A stretch of DNA of 64,000 bases from Massilia sp. erpn (GTDB taxonomy: Bacteria > Pseudomonadota > Gammaproteobacteria > Burkholderiales > Burkholderiaceae_D). The position numbers and the translations under genes were made by a program. The notes under the pieces were generated by a model. That model was not told the DNA's origin. It searched no databases and was given only the letters and a program-made list of their open reading frames with translations. The stretch spans positions 62,001 to 126,000 of the forward strand of contig NZ_CP053748.1 of assembly GCF_024400215.1 (NCBI RefSeq). The letters run 5' to 3'. Positions 42,469 to 51,341 of the stretch are shown piece by piece (the stretch's first letter is position 1; every line of letters begins with the position of its first letter).

Positions 42469-44013
42469 TTATTTCACATCCGCCGCCGGCGCCTCGGGGC
42501 CGAAGCGCACCGTCTGCACCACATAGCCCAGGCAGAACAGCAGCAGCAATTGCATGGTCGGCTCATCCAGCATGGTGCGGTTATACACCAGCAGCGTCAA
42601 ACTCAGCAGCAAAGTCACCAGGGCCGTCTCCATGCCGGCCTTTTGCCGCGCACTGCCGACCCGGGCCGCCAGGAAGCGCCAGGCGGCGGCAATGCCGGCC
42701 CCCAGCATGGCCAGATAGGCCAGCGCACCGCACACCCCCACCTCCCACAGCAAGACCGCCAGGCCGGTGGCATCGATGTGCAGCGGATAATAGCGTTTGG
42801 CGATCACGCCCATGCCCAGCGCCCCCGTCTTGCTGGCGCCCGGCCCGAAGCCGATCAACCATTCGCGCAAGCCGGCCACCGGGTCGCGCAGCCACAGCGC
42901 CAGCGAGGCGCCGCGGCTGATCTCGCCGGTGACATAATTGATGTTATTGACATCGAAGAAATAGCCGCCGCCCTCGTTCAGCTTGTCCGACACCGAATTG
43001 AGCTGGCTCATGTGCTCATTCCAGTACATGAGGTTGTAAAAATAATAGATCAGGGCCAGCAGCAGCAAGGCCAGCATGCTATAGCCGATCAGGTTGAACA
43101 CATTTTTCAGCATGCGCTGGCGCAGGACGAACATGATGCTCAGCGGCAGCCAGATGAAGGCGGCCTTCACCTCGCCCAGCAGGATCACCAGCAGCGCCAG
43201 CGCGCCAAACAGCAGCAGCTTCTTGCGGCTCAGCATGCCGTGGTGCCAGCTGGCCAGCACATACGCCAAGGTCACGATGACGAACACCACCATCACCGAA
43301 CTGAGGCCGCCGGCCACCATGCTGCCGCCGAAGGTGCCCACCACCGAGTCAAAGCCCAGCACGCGGCGGCCCGCCACGAAGAAGTGCTGGTAGATCACGA
43401 TCGGCAGCTGCAGCACGGTGATCCAGACCAGCAGGCGCCACAGCTTGCCCAGCTGTTCGGGCGTCCAGCGCACCCAGTACAGGGCCAGCAGCACGCCAAA
43501 CATGGGCCAGACCGATTTGATGGAGGCGATCAGCTGCGCCGCGCCGGGCCGGTTGGCCACCACGCTCAGCATATAGCAGCACAGGTAGACCAGCAGCGCC
43601 GGCATGACCCAGCTGCGGGCCCAGGGCGGCGCCGCCGGCGCGGCCGTGCGCGGCCGGCGCAGCGCCAGGTCGAGCATGATGCGCAACAGGAACAGCACGG
43701 CCATGCCGATCGCCACCCAGGTCGCCTGGCGCAGATTGAGGAAATACAGCAGGCTGCCCTGCACCAGGAAGGTCATTGCGAACAGCGACCACAACAGGCC
43801 TTCCGCCTTCACCAGGAAGAACAGCAGGATGACCAGGATCGGACCGGCCAGCAGGGTCAGCAGGACCGGCGAATCCAGCGCGGCCACCGCCCCCAGCAGC
43901 AAGGCCACCAGGGCAAACGGCAACATCAGCAGCCAGGACAGGCCGCCGCGGACGGGCGCGCGCGGCCGCGCCGCCAGGCGCCCGCGCCAGCGCGGAAGGA
44001 AGGAAATACTCAT
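42469..44013 (-). CDS. Wzy-like O-antigen/EPS polymerase
   Basis: A 514-residue membrane protein with about 12 helices and a large periplasmic loop (about 320-390). The loop contains Ser-Arg-Gly-Ala-Ser-Leu, Trp-Leu-Ile-Gly-Phe-Gly-Pro-Gly-Ala and Ile-Asp-Ala-Thr-Gly-Leu-Ala, the pattern of O-antigen ligase/polymerase (Wzy_C-like) proteins. It would join repeat units at the periplasmic face. It follows epsI after 19 bases and precedes the flippase by 10. Polymerase rather than ligase is inferred from the locus. Confidence 0.82.
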   Translation of the reverse strand: MSISFLPRWRGRLAARPRAPVRGGLSWLLMLPFALVALLLGAVAALDSPVLLTLLAGPILVILLFFLVKAEGLLWSLFAMTFLVQGSLLYFLNLRQATWVAIGMAVLFLLRIMLDLALRRPRTAAPAAPPWARSWVMPALLVYLCCYMLSVVANRPGAAQLIASIKSVWPMFGVLLALYWVRWTPEQLGKLWRLLVWITVLQLPIVIYQHFFVAGRRVLGFDSVVGTFGGSMVAGGLSSVMVVFVIVTLAYVLASWHHGMLSRKKLLLFGALALLVILLGEVKAAFIWLPLSIMFVLRQRMLKNVFNLIGYSMLALLLLALIYYFYNLMYWNEHMSQLNSVSDKLNEGGGYFFDVNNINYVTGEISRGASLALWLRDPVAGLREWLIGFGPGASKTGALGMGVIAKRYYPLHIDATGLAVLLWEVGVCGALAYLAMLGAGIAAAWRFLAARVGSARQKAGMETALVTLLLSLTLLVYNRTMLDEPTMQLLLLFCLGYVVQTVRFGPEAPAADVK

Positions 44014-44032
44014 GACTCAGTCCAGACGCAGC

Positions 44033-44719
44033 TTAAAGTTTGAAACCGCCAGTCAGCCGCGTGCGCGCCTGTGGCTCGAGAGCGCCGAGCAGGGTCACGA
44101 TGAACTGTTCCTGCAAGCGGTAAGCGCCTTCCACATCGGTGTCGAGGCTCGACACGCGCACCAGCATGCCATCGGGCACCACGCCGCTCAGGCCCAGCTT
44201 CCACTGGTTCCATTTCTGTTCCCAGCCGGCCTGCACCGCATGGCCGCCCACCGTGACCCAATAGGTGATCGGTTCATTGCGCGCGCCGCTGACGGCCATC
44301 AGGCGCCGGATCGGCAGGGTGCCGTAGGCGGTGGCGAAATCGGCGCCGACATTGCGCTTCAATTCGAAGCCCTGGGCGGCATAGCAGATTTCCGGCCGGT
44401 GCAGCCCGGTATTGTCATCCTGGTCGCCGCCATAGGCCAGCGACAGCATGATGCGCCGGCCATCGCGGTTGACATAGGTACGCGCCAGCGTCTGGTTATA
44501 CAACTGGTCGAGGCGGGCCTGGGTATCGGGATCGACCTGCAGCGGCACGATGCTGGTATCGATCTTCCAGTCGCCGAACTGGGCCGGAATCATCGTTTCC
44601 AGATTGAATTTCTGCTGCCGGTCGGCCATGCGCGCGGACGGCGTCAGCGCGCGGCTGGCGGCGGCCGCGCCAATCATCAACACGGCCAGCATCACGCTGG
44701 CGGCAACGGACTGCCTCAT
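44033..44719 (-). CDS. epsI: EpsI, exosortase-associated protein
   Basis: A 228-residue membrane-anchored periplasmic protein with one N-terminal helix (about 5-25). The family motif Leu-His-Arg-Pro-Glu-Ile-Cys-Tyr-Ala-Ala-Gln-Gly-Phe is present, with a Tyr-Trp-Val-Thr segment later. EpsI proteins accompany exosortases, in some systems fused to them; their biochemical role is not settled. The start at 44719 forms an ATGA overlap with the xrtB stop and has GGAGAAGGGA upstream, which rejects a longer frame. Confidence 0.92.
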   Translation of the reverse strand: MRQSVAASVMLAVLMIGAAAASRALTPSARMADRQQKFNLETMIPAQFGDWKIDTSIVPLQVDPDTQARLDQLYNQTLARTYVNRDGRRIMLSLAYGGDQDDNTGLHRPEICYAAQGFELKRNVGADFATAYGTLPIRRLMAVSGARNEPITYWVTVGGHAVQAGWEQKWNQWKLGLSGVVPDGMLVRVSSLDTDVEGAYRLQEQFIVTLLGALEPQARTRLTGGFKL

Positions 44720-45627
44720 TTCCCTTCTCCCCTTGCGTGCCGCAACGCGCGGCGCTTGACATACCATTGCAGCATCGAATCGACCGACAGGATCAGCACC
44801 AGCGCGGTCAGGAACAGCACCATGCCGGCAAAACCATGCAGGAAGCCCTGGCCGGCGGCATCGCCAAAGTAATACGTGACCAGCGACAGCACGATAACCC
44901 GGATCACATTGGCCGAGAACGAGATGGGAATGATCAGCAGGGCCAGCGCGATATTGCGCAGGGCCGAGGTGTGGCGCACCAGGTTCAGGTAGAACAGGCC
45001 GAGCGCTTCCAGCGTCAGCAGGGTCTGCAGGCCGGCGCAGGCGTCGGCCACCAGCAGCTGGTACTGGCCGATCTGCAAGATGACGCCGGCGCGCGCGATC
45101 GGATAGCCGGCGGCAAACAGCAGGTGTTCAGTGGCGTACGACACCGCCATCTTCATCGGCATGGTCAGCATGCTGACCAGCGGCCCCGGCAGCGGCACCA
45201 TGAAGCACATGAAAAAGAAGGGGAACCACAGCAGGCGCAGGGCCCGGCCGCCCAGCTTGAGCAGCGTGATGGCGGCCAGCGCCAGGATGAAGGAACCGAT
45301 TTCCAGCGCCAGGATCTGCTGCGAGCGGCCCAGCACATAGCACAGCATGCTGAACACCATCAGCGGCCAGCCGCTGCGCGCCGTCTGCCAAGCCCCCAGC
45401 CTGGCCTGCACCTCAGGCCAGCGGCGCCACATCAGCCAGAGCGACAGGCCGAGGATGATGGGGCCGTGCGCCTGCTCCTCCGTCGCCCACACGCCGGTAA
45501 ACAGGCGGTAGCCGGTCGGCACGTACAGGCATAGCAGACCCAGCAGGATGGGACCCCACTCCGGCAGGGCGGCGCGCAGCGCCGGCAGCGTGAGCGGCAG
45601 CACGGTGTGCAGGGGGCGCGCGGACAT
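44716..45627 (-). CDS. xrtB: Exosortase B (XrtB)
   Basis: A 303-residue integral membrane cysteine transpeptidase-like enzyme that recognises PEP-CTERM signals. About eight helices are visible. The putative catalytic residues are Cys197 in Ala-Asp-Ala-Cys-Ala-Gly-Leu-Gln, Arg243 in Asn-Val-Ile-Arg-Val and His264 in Phe-Leu-His-Gly-Phe-Ala-Gly. Length and position between epsG and epsI define the B type. It is the only exosortase in the window and therefore the likely sorter of the seven PEP-CTERM proteins seen here. Its start overlaps the epsG stop as TGATG. Confidence 0.95.
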   Translation of the reverse strand: MSARPLHTVLPLTLPALRAALPEWGPILLGLLCLYVPTGYRLFTGVWATEEQAHGPIILGLSLWLMWRRWPEVQARLGAWQTARSGWPLMVFSMLCYVLGRSQQILALEIGSFILALAAITLLKLGGRALRLLWFPFFFMCFMVPLPGPLVSMLTMPMKMAVSYATEHLLFAAGYPIARAGVILQIGQYQLLVADACAGLQTLLTLEALGLFYLNLVRHTSALRNIALALLIIPISFSANVIRVIVLSLVTYYFGDAAGQGFLHGFAGMVLFLTALVLILSVDSMLQWYVKRRALRHARGEGK

Positions 45628-46505
45628 CAGTAATCCACCAGCACCGAACCGACGACCTCGGCGCCGCTTTGCGCCAGCTGTTCGCTCAGCGCGGCCACGT
45701 CCGCCAGCAAGGTCTTGTTCTTGCGCGCCACCAGCAGCACGCCGCCGGCGCGCGCGGCCAGCGCCAGCAGGTCGGAGGCCGTGGTGAAGGCCGGCGCATC
45801 GTACAGCACCACATCATAGCGCTGTTCCAGCTGCGCATTCAGGTTGCCGAAACCGCTACGGCTCAGCAACTCCTGCGGATTCGGCGGCAAGGTGCCGGCG
45901 CCCAGCACCGACAGCGAGACGAAGGAATCGATGCGCGTGATGGCATCCAGTTCGGCGCGGCCGGCCAGCACATCGGACAGGCCCTGGCGCTTGCTCAGCT
46001 GGAAGACTTCCTGCTGGCGCGGCGCGCGCAGATTGCCGTCGACCAGCAGCGTGTGTTCGCCCAGCTGGGAGAAGACGATGGCCAGGTTGGCGGCAAACAG
46101 GCTGACGCCATCGCCGCCATTGACCCCGGCCACCACCAGCGACTTGCGGCCGCGCGCGAACCAGCGCAGCATCAGCTGGCTGCGCACGGCGCGCAGGCGC
46201 TCGACCTGCTGGCTGAACGGTTTATACGCGGCCACCAGTTCGGCCGGATACTTGTTCTCGCCCGGCTGCAGATAGGGATAGTCGAATTGGCGCGCCAGCA
46301 CCTGCTGGATATCGGCCTCGGTCACCAGGCCCAGGCGCTGGGCCGCTTCGCCGAAGCGGATGCCGAGTTCTTTTTGCATGCGCAGCACGCGCTCGGCGTT
46401 TTCCGGCGTGATCTTGCCCGATTCGAGCAGCAGGCCGCCGATACTGGAGTCGCGCCCCGGAGTGGAAAATTGCGCTTGGATAGGCTGGTTCATCTGTTCA
46501 CCCAT
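45627..46505 (-). CDS. epsG: EpsG, chain-length-determinant tyrosine kinase homologue with degenerate P-loop
   Basis: A 292-residue ParA/MinD-like ATPase of the bacterial tyrosine kinase group, partner of EpsF. A MshE-like N-terminal module (about 20-75) precedes the ATPase part. Walker A' reads Leu-Leu-Val-Asp-Gly-Asn-Leu-Arg (Asp156). The Walker A position reads Gly-Val-Asn-Gly-Gly-Asp-Gly-Val-Ser (127-135), so the usual basic residue (Lys, or Arg in EpsG relatives) is Val134. There is no C-terminal tyrosine cluster, only a final Tyr. ATP binding may therefore be altered. An alternative start four codons in is possible. Confidence 0.88.
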   Translation of the reverse strand: MGEQMNQPIQAQFSTPGRDSSIGGLLLESGKITPENAERVLRMQKELGIRFGEAAQRLGLVTEADIQQVLARQFDYPYLQPGENKYPAELVAAYKPFSQQVERLRAVRSQLMLRWFARGRKSLVVAGVNGGDGVSLFAANLAIVFSQLGEHTLLVDGNLRAPRQQEVFQLSKRQGLSDVLAGRAELDAITRIDSFVSLSVLGAGTLPPNPQELLSRSGFGNLNAQLEQRYDVVLYDAPAFTTASDLLALAARAGGVLLVARKNKTLLADVAALSEQLAQSGAEVVGSVLVDY

Positions 46506-46508
46506 GAT

Positions 46509-47918
46509 TTAGTTCAGGCGCAATTGGCGCGGCAAAAGGGAATTGATAAGGCGGTAACGCGGACGGGCTTGTTCCTTCCAGTCCACGGCGCCCAGAACGG
46601 GAATGCCGAGCACTTCGCCCAGGTCGCCTTCCGATCGCACGCGGCGGTCCAGCATTTCGGCCAGCACGCTAAAGCCCAGGCCCAGCATGGCGCCGATCAC
46701 CAGGGCCAGGGCCGTGTTCAGCATCACGCGCGGGCCGGCCGGCTCGATCGGCGCCACGGCCGGATTCAGCACCGAAATGTCGGACTGGTCGGCCTGGCCT
46801 TCGATCTTGGTCTGGGAGAAGCGCTGCGAGGCCGTGTCGAAGGCCCGCTGGGCGCTCTCGACATCCTTGACCAGCACATTCATCTCGTCGCGCGTGCGGT
46901 TCAGTTCCAGCACCTTGGCTTTCTGCGCCGCCAGCGCCGCGCGGATCGAGCCTTCGCGCTCGGACAGGATCTGGGCATTATTGCCGACGCTGTTCGAGGT
47001 CACCTGCATCTGCTCGCGCAGCTCGCTGCGCAGCTTGTCCACTTCAGCCTGGGCCGACAGGTATTGCGGGTGGTTGCGGCCCAGACGCTGGCCCACTTCG
47101 GCCAGTTTCGACTCGGCCGTGCCGAGGCTGATCTTCAGGTTCTGGATCAGCGGATTGGTCGCCACGTCGGGCGATTCGGACGAGCGCTGGCCCTTGGCCA
47201 TGCTCTGGCGCGAATTGGCTTCCATGGCCTGGCCCTGGGCCGCCACCAGCTGCACCGACAAATCGTTGAGGCGCGTGGTTTCCACATCGAGGCGGTTGTC
47301 GACGGCCACGATGCCATGTTCCTGCTGATACTTGGAGAGCCGGCTCTGCGCCGCTTCCACATTGTCGCGCAGCAACTTGGTCTGTTCATTGAAATACGCC
47401 GACGCCTTTTTCAGCGGCTCGACCTTGAGCTGGATGCTGACGCGCTGGTATTCCTCGGCAAAGGCGTTGGCGATGGCCGCCACGAATTGCGGATCGCTGC
47501 CATTGAAGCTGATATTGACCACCGAGCTTTCGCGCGAGGGCACGATCTCCAGCTTTTTCAGCAGCAGCTCGGCCAGCCAGTCGCGCACATTGCCGCGCCC
47601 CTGGGTCGCTTCATTAAACTGGGACAGCACCGCCGGGCTGTCGGCCAGACGCATCTGGTCAACCACGCGCAGCGCCACGTTTTTGCTGGAAATGATGTCG
47701 ATCTGCGTCGCCATATAACCTGGCAGCAGCTGGCCCGGCAGGGTCAGGCCGGTCAAGGGATCGACGCCCTTGTAGTTGAGCAGCAGCGAGCTGGTGGCCT
47801 TATAGGTTTTCGGCAAGAGCAGGCTGACCACCACGGTGCCCAGCACCGTCACCAGCATGGTGGCGATCAGGATGGTCTTGCGTGCGCGCAAGACCAGCAG
47901 GAATTGGGAAAAATTCAT
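46509..47918 (-). CDS. epsF: EpsF, chain length determinant (Wzz-like polysaccharide co-polymerase)
   Basis: A 469-residue inner-membrane protein with two helices (about 16-36 and 410-430) flanking a long periplasmic coiled-coil region (about 170-400). The N-terminal Wzz domain starts with Phe-Leu-Leu-Val-Leu-Arg-Ala-Arg-Lys, and the C-terminal side of the second helix has Pro-Arg-Val-Met-Leu-Asn-Thr-Ala, a Wzz-family proline motif. It sets polymer length with EpsG, which is encoded 3 bases downstream as a separate polypeptide. Confidence 0.93.
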   Translation of the reverse strand: MNFSQFLLVLRARKTILIATMLVTVLGTVVVSLLLPKTYKATSSLLLNYKGVDPLTGLTLPGQLLPGYMATQIDIISSKNVALRVVDQMRLADSPAVLSQFNEATQGRGNVRDWLAELLLKKLEIVPSRESSVVNISFNGSDPQFVAAIANAFAEEYQRVSIQLKVEPLKKASAYFNEQTKLLRDNVEAAQSRLSKYQQEHGIVAVDNRLDVETTRLNDLSVQLVAAQGQAMEANSRQSMAKGQRSSESPDVATNPLIQNLKISLGTAESKLAEVGQRLGRNHPQYLSAQAEVDKLRSELREQMQVTSNSVGNNAQILSEREGSIRAALAAQKAKVLELNRTRDEMNVLVKDVESAQRAFDTASQRFSQTKIEGQADQSDISVLNPAVAPIEPAGPRVMLNTALALVIGAMLGLGFSVLAEMLDRRVRSEGDLGEVLGIPVLGAVDWKEQARPRYRLINSLLPRQLRLN

Positions 47919-47947
47919 AGCAAACTTTCTTCAGGGCCGGATGCAGA

Positions 47948-48736
47948 TCAGAACCAGCTTTCTTTGACGTAAACCACATCATCCATCTGCAGGATGTCGT
48001 CATGTTTGGCATCGATGATTTGCAGCTTGCCATTGGCGTCGCGGCGCTTGATGCGCATGCCGCGCTCGGTGCCGCGCGGGGTCAGGCCGCCGCCCACGGA
48101 CAGCGCTTGCAGCACGGTCATGGACCGCTCCAGGCGGAAGGCGCCAGGGCGCTGCACTTCGCCGTAGATGTAGAAGCGCGGCGCGCGCTCGACGTAGATG
48201 ACGTCGTTGGCGCCCAGTTCCAGGTCACGGTTCAGGTCGCCATTGCGCACCATTTCCACGATGTCCACGCTTTCCTTGGTGGTCGCGCCGTTGCGCTTGC
48301 GGATCAGGGTCACGCTGTCGCCGCCCTCCACGCCCAGGCCGCCGGCCAGGGCCAGCATCTCCATGATGCTGCGCTTGCCATCCAGCGGATAGCGGCCGGG
48401 ACGGTTCACCTGGCCCAGCACGGAAATCTGCGCGCTCTGCAGCGCCGTCACCAGGATGTTCACCTGGGCCTTGCGGATATAGCCGCCGCCCTCGAGCAGG
48501 CCGCCGATCTTCTTCTCGGCCGCGGCCACGGTCAGGCCGCCCACGTCCACCTGGCCCAGCAGCGGGAAGGTGATCTGGCCGCTTTCCGTGACCTTGGTTT
48601 CCAGGCCCAGGTCCGGGCTGCCATACACGGAAATCTTGAGCACGTCGCCCGCGCCCAGCGGGCTGTCCGCCGCGCCCGCCATGCCGGCGGACAGGGTCAA
48701 CAGCAGCGCCGTCATCCACATCATCAATCGTTTCAT
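47948..48736 (-). CDS. epsE: EpsE, polysaccharide export protein (Wza-like)
   Basis: A 262-residue exported protein with signal peptide (about 1-23), an N-terminal polysaccharide-export domain (Leu-Gly-Ala-Gly-Asp-Val-Leu-Lys-Ile-Ser-Val-Tyr-Gly) and two SLBB repeats (about 105-170 and 185-245; Val-Leu-Gly-Gln-Val-Asn-Arg-Pro-Gly and Ile-Tyr-Gly-Glu-Val-Gln-Arg-Pro-Gly). It carries no lipobox, unlike Wza, which is usual for EpsE of XrtB loci. It forms part of the outer export channel. Follows epsD after 43 bases. Confidence 0.93.
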   Translation of the reverse strand: MKRLMMWMTALLLTLSAGMAGAADSPLGAGDVLKISVYGSPDLGLETKVTESGQITFPLLGQVDVGGLTVAAAEKKIGGLLEGGGYIRKAQVNILVTALQSAQISVLGQVNRPGRYPLDGKRSIMEMLALAGGLGVEGGDSVTLIRKRNGATTKESVDIVEMVRNGDLNRDLELGANDVIYVERAPRFYIYGEVQRPGAFRLERSMTVLQALSVGGGLTPRGTERGMRIKRRDANGKLQIIDAKHDDILQMDDVVYVKESWF

Positions 48737-48779
48737 TTTTTGCCCTATCTATTTATAAATTAGCTGCACCCGCAGGCGC

Positions 48780-49763
48780 TTATTTCAGTCCGGCCACGCC
48801 GCGCTCGGCGGACCCGCCCAGCGGATCGGCCGCCGGCGCGCCCTCGGCAGCGGCCGGCGCCGCCAGCGGTGCGCCCGGCGCCGGTGCGCCGGGGGCCGGT
48901 GCCGCGGCCGTGGCCGAAGCGGCCGGTGCCGCCGGCGCCTTCTGCTTGCCCAGGTACTCGACCTTGGCGCTGGCGCGCAGACGCTTGACTTCGGCGTCGG
49001 CCGCTTCCTTGTTCTTCTTATTGAACAGGAATTGCTCGATCTGCTGCTGCGCCACCTCCAGCGTCACCGGCGCCTCCTTGATGTCGGCAATCGCCATCAA
49101 CATGGTGCGCGCGCCTTCGCGGATGATGAACAGCTGGCCCTTCGGCATGGCCAGCAGCTTGCCGCTCAGCTCAGGCGGCAGGTCGGCGCTGCTGCGCACC
49201 ACTTGCGCGCGCGCATACTTGACCTTGTGGCTCTCCATCCACACCACCACCTCTTCCAGCGACTTGGCCTGGTCCATGGCCGCTTTCAGCGCGTCGTTCA
49301 TGTCCTCGCTGGCGATCACCAGCTGGCGCAGGTCGAAAGCCTTGCGGTTGGCAAAGAATTCCGGATGCTGCTTGAAGTAGGCTTCCACCTCCTCCTTGGT
49401 GGGACGGGCGATATTGCCGACCCGCTTCTGCATATAGGCCTGGGCCACGATCAGGGCCTTGGCGCGTTCGATGGCTTGCTGCACTTTCGGGTCGCGGTCG
49501 ATCTTTTCCTTCTGCGCCTCGTTCTGCAGCAGCTGGCGGTCGATCAGCGCTTCCAGCAATTGCTTGCTGGCCTCTTCCTGCTGGGCCGCCTGCACGCCGG
49601 CGCGCTGCAACTCCTCGTTCAGCTGCAGCACGGTGATTTCCTCACCGTTCACGCTGGCCAGCGCCTGGCCCGCCTTCTTTTCCTTGCTGCCGCAGGCGCT
49701 CAAGCCAGCGGCCAGCATCAGCACCAACGCGGTGCACAGTACCTTCCTGTTTGCTTTAATCAT
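48780..49763 (-). CDS. epsD: EpsD, peptidyl-prolyl isomerase-like lipoprotein of the EPS system
   Basis: A 327-residue lipoprotein (lipobox Gly-Leu-Ser-Ala-Cys, Cys24). The body is SurA/PpiD-like: helical N-domain with Val-Asn-Gly-Glu-Glu-Ile-Thr and repeated Glu/Gln helices, then a parvulin-type domain (about 130-270). The last 50 residues are an Ala/Pro/Gly-rich tail. EpsD is a standard member of XrtB polysaccharide loci and probably helps fold exported components. The ATG at 49763 has GGAGGA upstream and begins the signal; the longer frame is not coding. Confidence 0.88.
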   Translation of the reverse strand: MIKANRKVLCTALVLMLAAGLSACGSKEKKAGQALASVNGEEITVLQLNEELQRAGVQAAQQEEASKQLLEALIDRQLLQNEAQKEKIDRDPKVQQAIERAKALIVAQAYMQKRVGNIARPTKEEVEAYFKQHPEFFANRKAFDLRQLVIASEDMNDALKAAMDQAKSLEEVVVWMESHKVKYARAQVVRSSADLPPELSGKLLAMPKGQLFIIREGARTMLMAIADIKEAPVTLEVAQQQIEQFLFNKKNKEAADAEVKRLRASAKVEYLGKQKAPAAPAASATAAAPAPGAPAPGAPLAAPAAAEGAPAADPLGGSAERGVAGLK

Positions 49764-49938
49764 AGTCAATTTATTCCTCCAGGATTTATTGCGCCCCCGC
49801 ATCGAGCCAGGAAAGTACGCACCAAAAATATTTGCAAAAATATCACAAGCGAGACAAAAATACAACGCCGCGTCAACAGTGCGCGACTATACACTGGCGC
49901 CTGCTGATTCGGCTTAAATTCTTGTTAATAAAGGGGAA

Positions 49939-51321
49939 TTAGTGGGCGTTTTCGCGGTCCAGCACCACTTTCACGGTTTTCACCACGATCCACAGGTCCA
50001 GCCACAGCGACCAGTTGCGCAGATAATCGAGGTCGAAGCGGATGCGCGCCTCCATCTTGTCGAGCGTCTCGGTTTCGCCACGCAAGCCATTCACCTGGGC
50101 CCAGCCGGTGATGCCCGGCTTGACCTTGTGGCGCAGCATATAGCCCTTGATCAGCTTGCGGTACTGCTCATTATGCGCCACCGCGTGCGGGCGCGGCCCG
50201 ACGATGCTCATGCGTCCCTGCAGCACATTGATGAACTGCGGCAGTTCGTCGAGCGAGGTCTTGCGCAGGAAGGCGCCGACGCGCGTCACGCGCTGGTCGT
50301 TCTTGGTCGCCTGCACCACTTTGGCGCCATCCTCGGCCACCGTCATCGAGCGGAATTTGTAGACGATGATCTGCTCGCCATACAGGCCGTAGCGGCGCTG
50401 GCGGAAGATGATGGGGCCGGGCGAGCTGAGCTTCACGGCCAGCGCGATCAGCGCCATGATCGGCAGCAAGAGCAGCTGGATGGCGGCCGCCAGCACGATA
50501 TCGCTGGCGCGCTTGACCATGCTGTTAAAGCCGGTAAACGGGGTTTCGCAGATGGCGATCACGGGCATGCCGCCGACATTGTCGAAGCGCGCCTGCATCA
50601 GGTCGAACACATAGATATCGGGCAGGAAGTAGACCGAGGCCGTGGTGTCCTGCAGATCGTCGAGCAGCTTGCGGATGCGCGGCTGGGCCGAGATCGGCGT
50701 GCTGATGAAGATCATCTTGACATTGTTTTCGCGCACATAGGCGGCCACGTCGGCCATCTTGCCCAGCATCGGATGGCGCAGTTCGGCCGGGTGGCGGTCT
50801 TCCGTGCGGTCATCGAAAAAGCCCTTGACCTGCATGAACAGGTTGGGGTGGCGCTCGATGGTGCGCGCAAACTTCAGGCCGACGTCGTTGGCGCCGATGA
50901 TCAGCACCGAACGCACCTCGCTCGGCTCGGCCGGGTCGGAACCGATCTTGCGCGCCGCCAGATGGCTGAACAGCAGCACGAAGGGGGTGGCGACAAACCA
51001 GGCCAGCACCACGTCTTCATCGTAGTGATAGCTCAGGCCACTGACCGAGCCCAGGAAGACCAGGATCAGGGCGGTGACGATCCAGCCCACGAACATATCG
51101 CGCGAATAGGCCAGCATGCGCCCGCTGCGCCAGGTGCGGTAGGGATCGACATGCTGGTAGACCGCCGACGAAATGAAGAAAGCCAGTATCATCAGCACCA
51201 GCGAATAGCCGGTGAACGGTTCGCCAAACAGCATCGCGGCCACGTACAGCGTGCCCATGATGATCAGCGGATCCAGCACGCGCTGGAAGAAGGAAATCAG
51301 AGGAATATCGTTGACCGTCAT
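49939..51321 (-). CDS. epsB: EpsB, undecaprenyl-phosphate glucose phosphotransferase
   Basis: A 460-residue polyprenyl glycosylphosphotransferase (WcaJ type) that starts repeat-unit assembly by putting a hexose-1-phosphate on undecaprenyl phosphate. It has four to five N-terminal helices, a Rossmann-like domain (about 140-260) and a C-terminal catalytic part. The latter includes [24 protein letters not shown] and [13 protein letters not shown]. All conserved blocks are intact. It follows epsL after 20 bases and is followed by a 175-base gap before epsD that could hold a promoter. Confidence 0.95.
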   Translation of the reverse strand: MTVNDIPLISFFQRVLDPLIIMGTLYVAAMLFGEPFTGYSLVLMILAFFISSAVYQHVDPYRTWRSGRMLAYSRDMFVGWIVTALILVFLGSVSGLSYHYDEDVVLAWFVATPFVLLFSHLAARKIGSDPAEPSEVRSVLIIGANDVGLKFARTIERHPNLFMQVKGFFDDRTEDRHPAELRHPMLGKMADVAAYVRENNVKMIFISTPISAQPRIRKLLDDLQDTTASVYFLPDIYVFDLMQARFDNVGGMPVIAICETPFTGFNSMVKRASDIVLAAAIQLLLLPIMALIALAVKLSSPGPIIFRQRRYGLYGEQIIVYKFRSMTVAEDGAKVVQATKNDQRVTRVGAFLRKTSLDELPQFINVLQGRMSIVGPRPHAVAHNEQYRKLIKGYMLRHKVKPGITGWAQVNGLRGETETLDKMEARIRFDLDYLRNWSLWLDLWIVVKTVKVVLDRENAH

Positions 51322-51341
51322 TTTATACTTTTGAAGACTAT

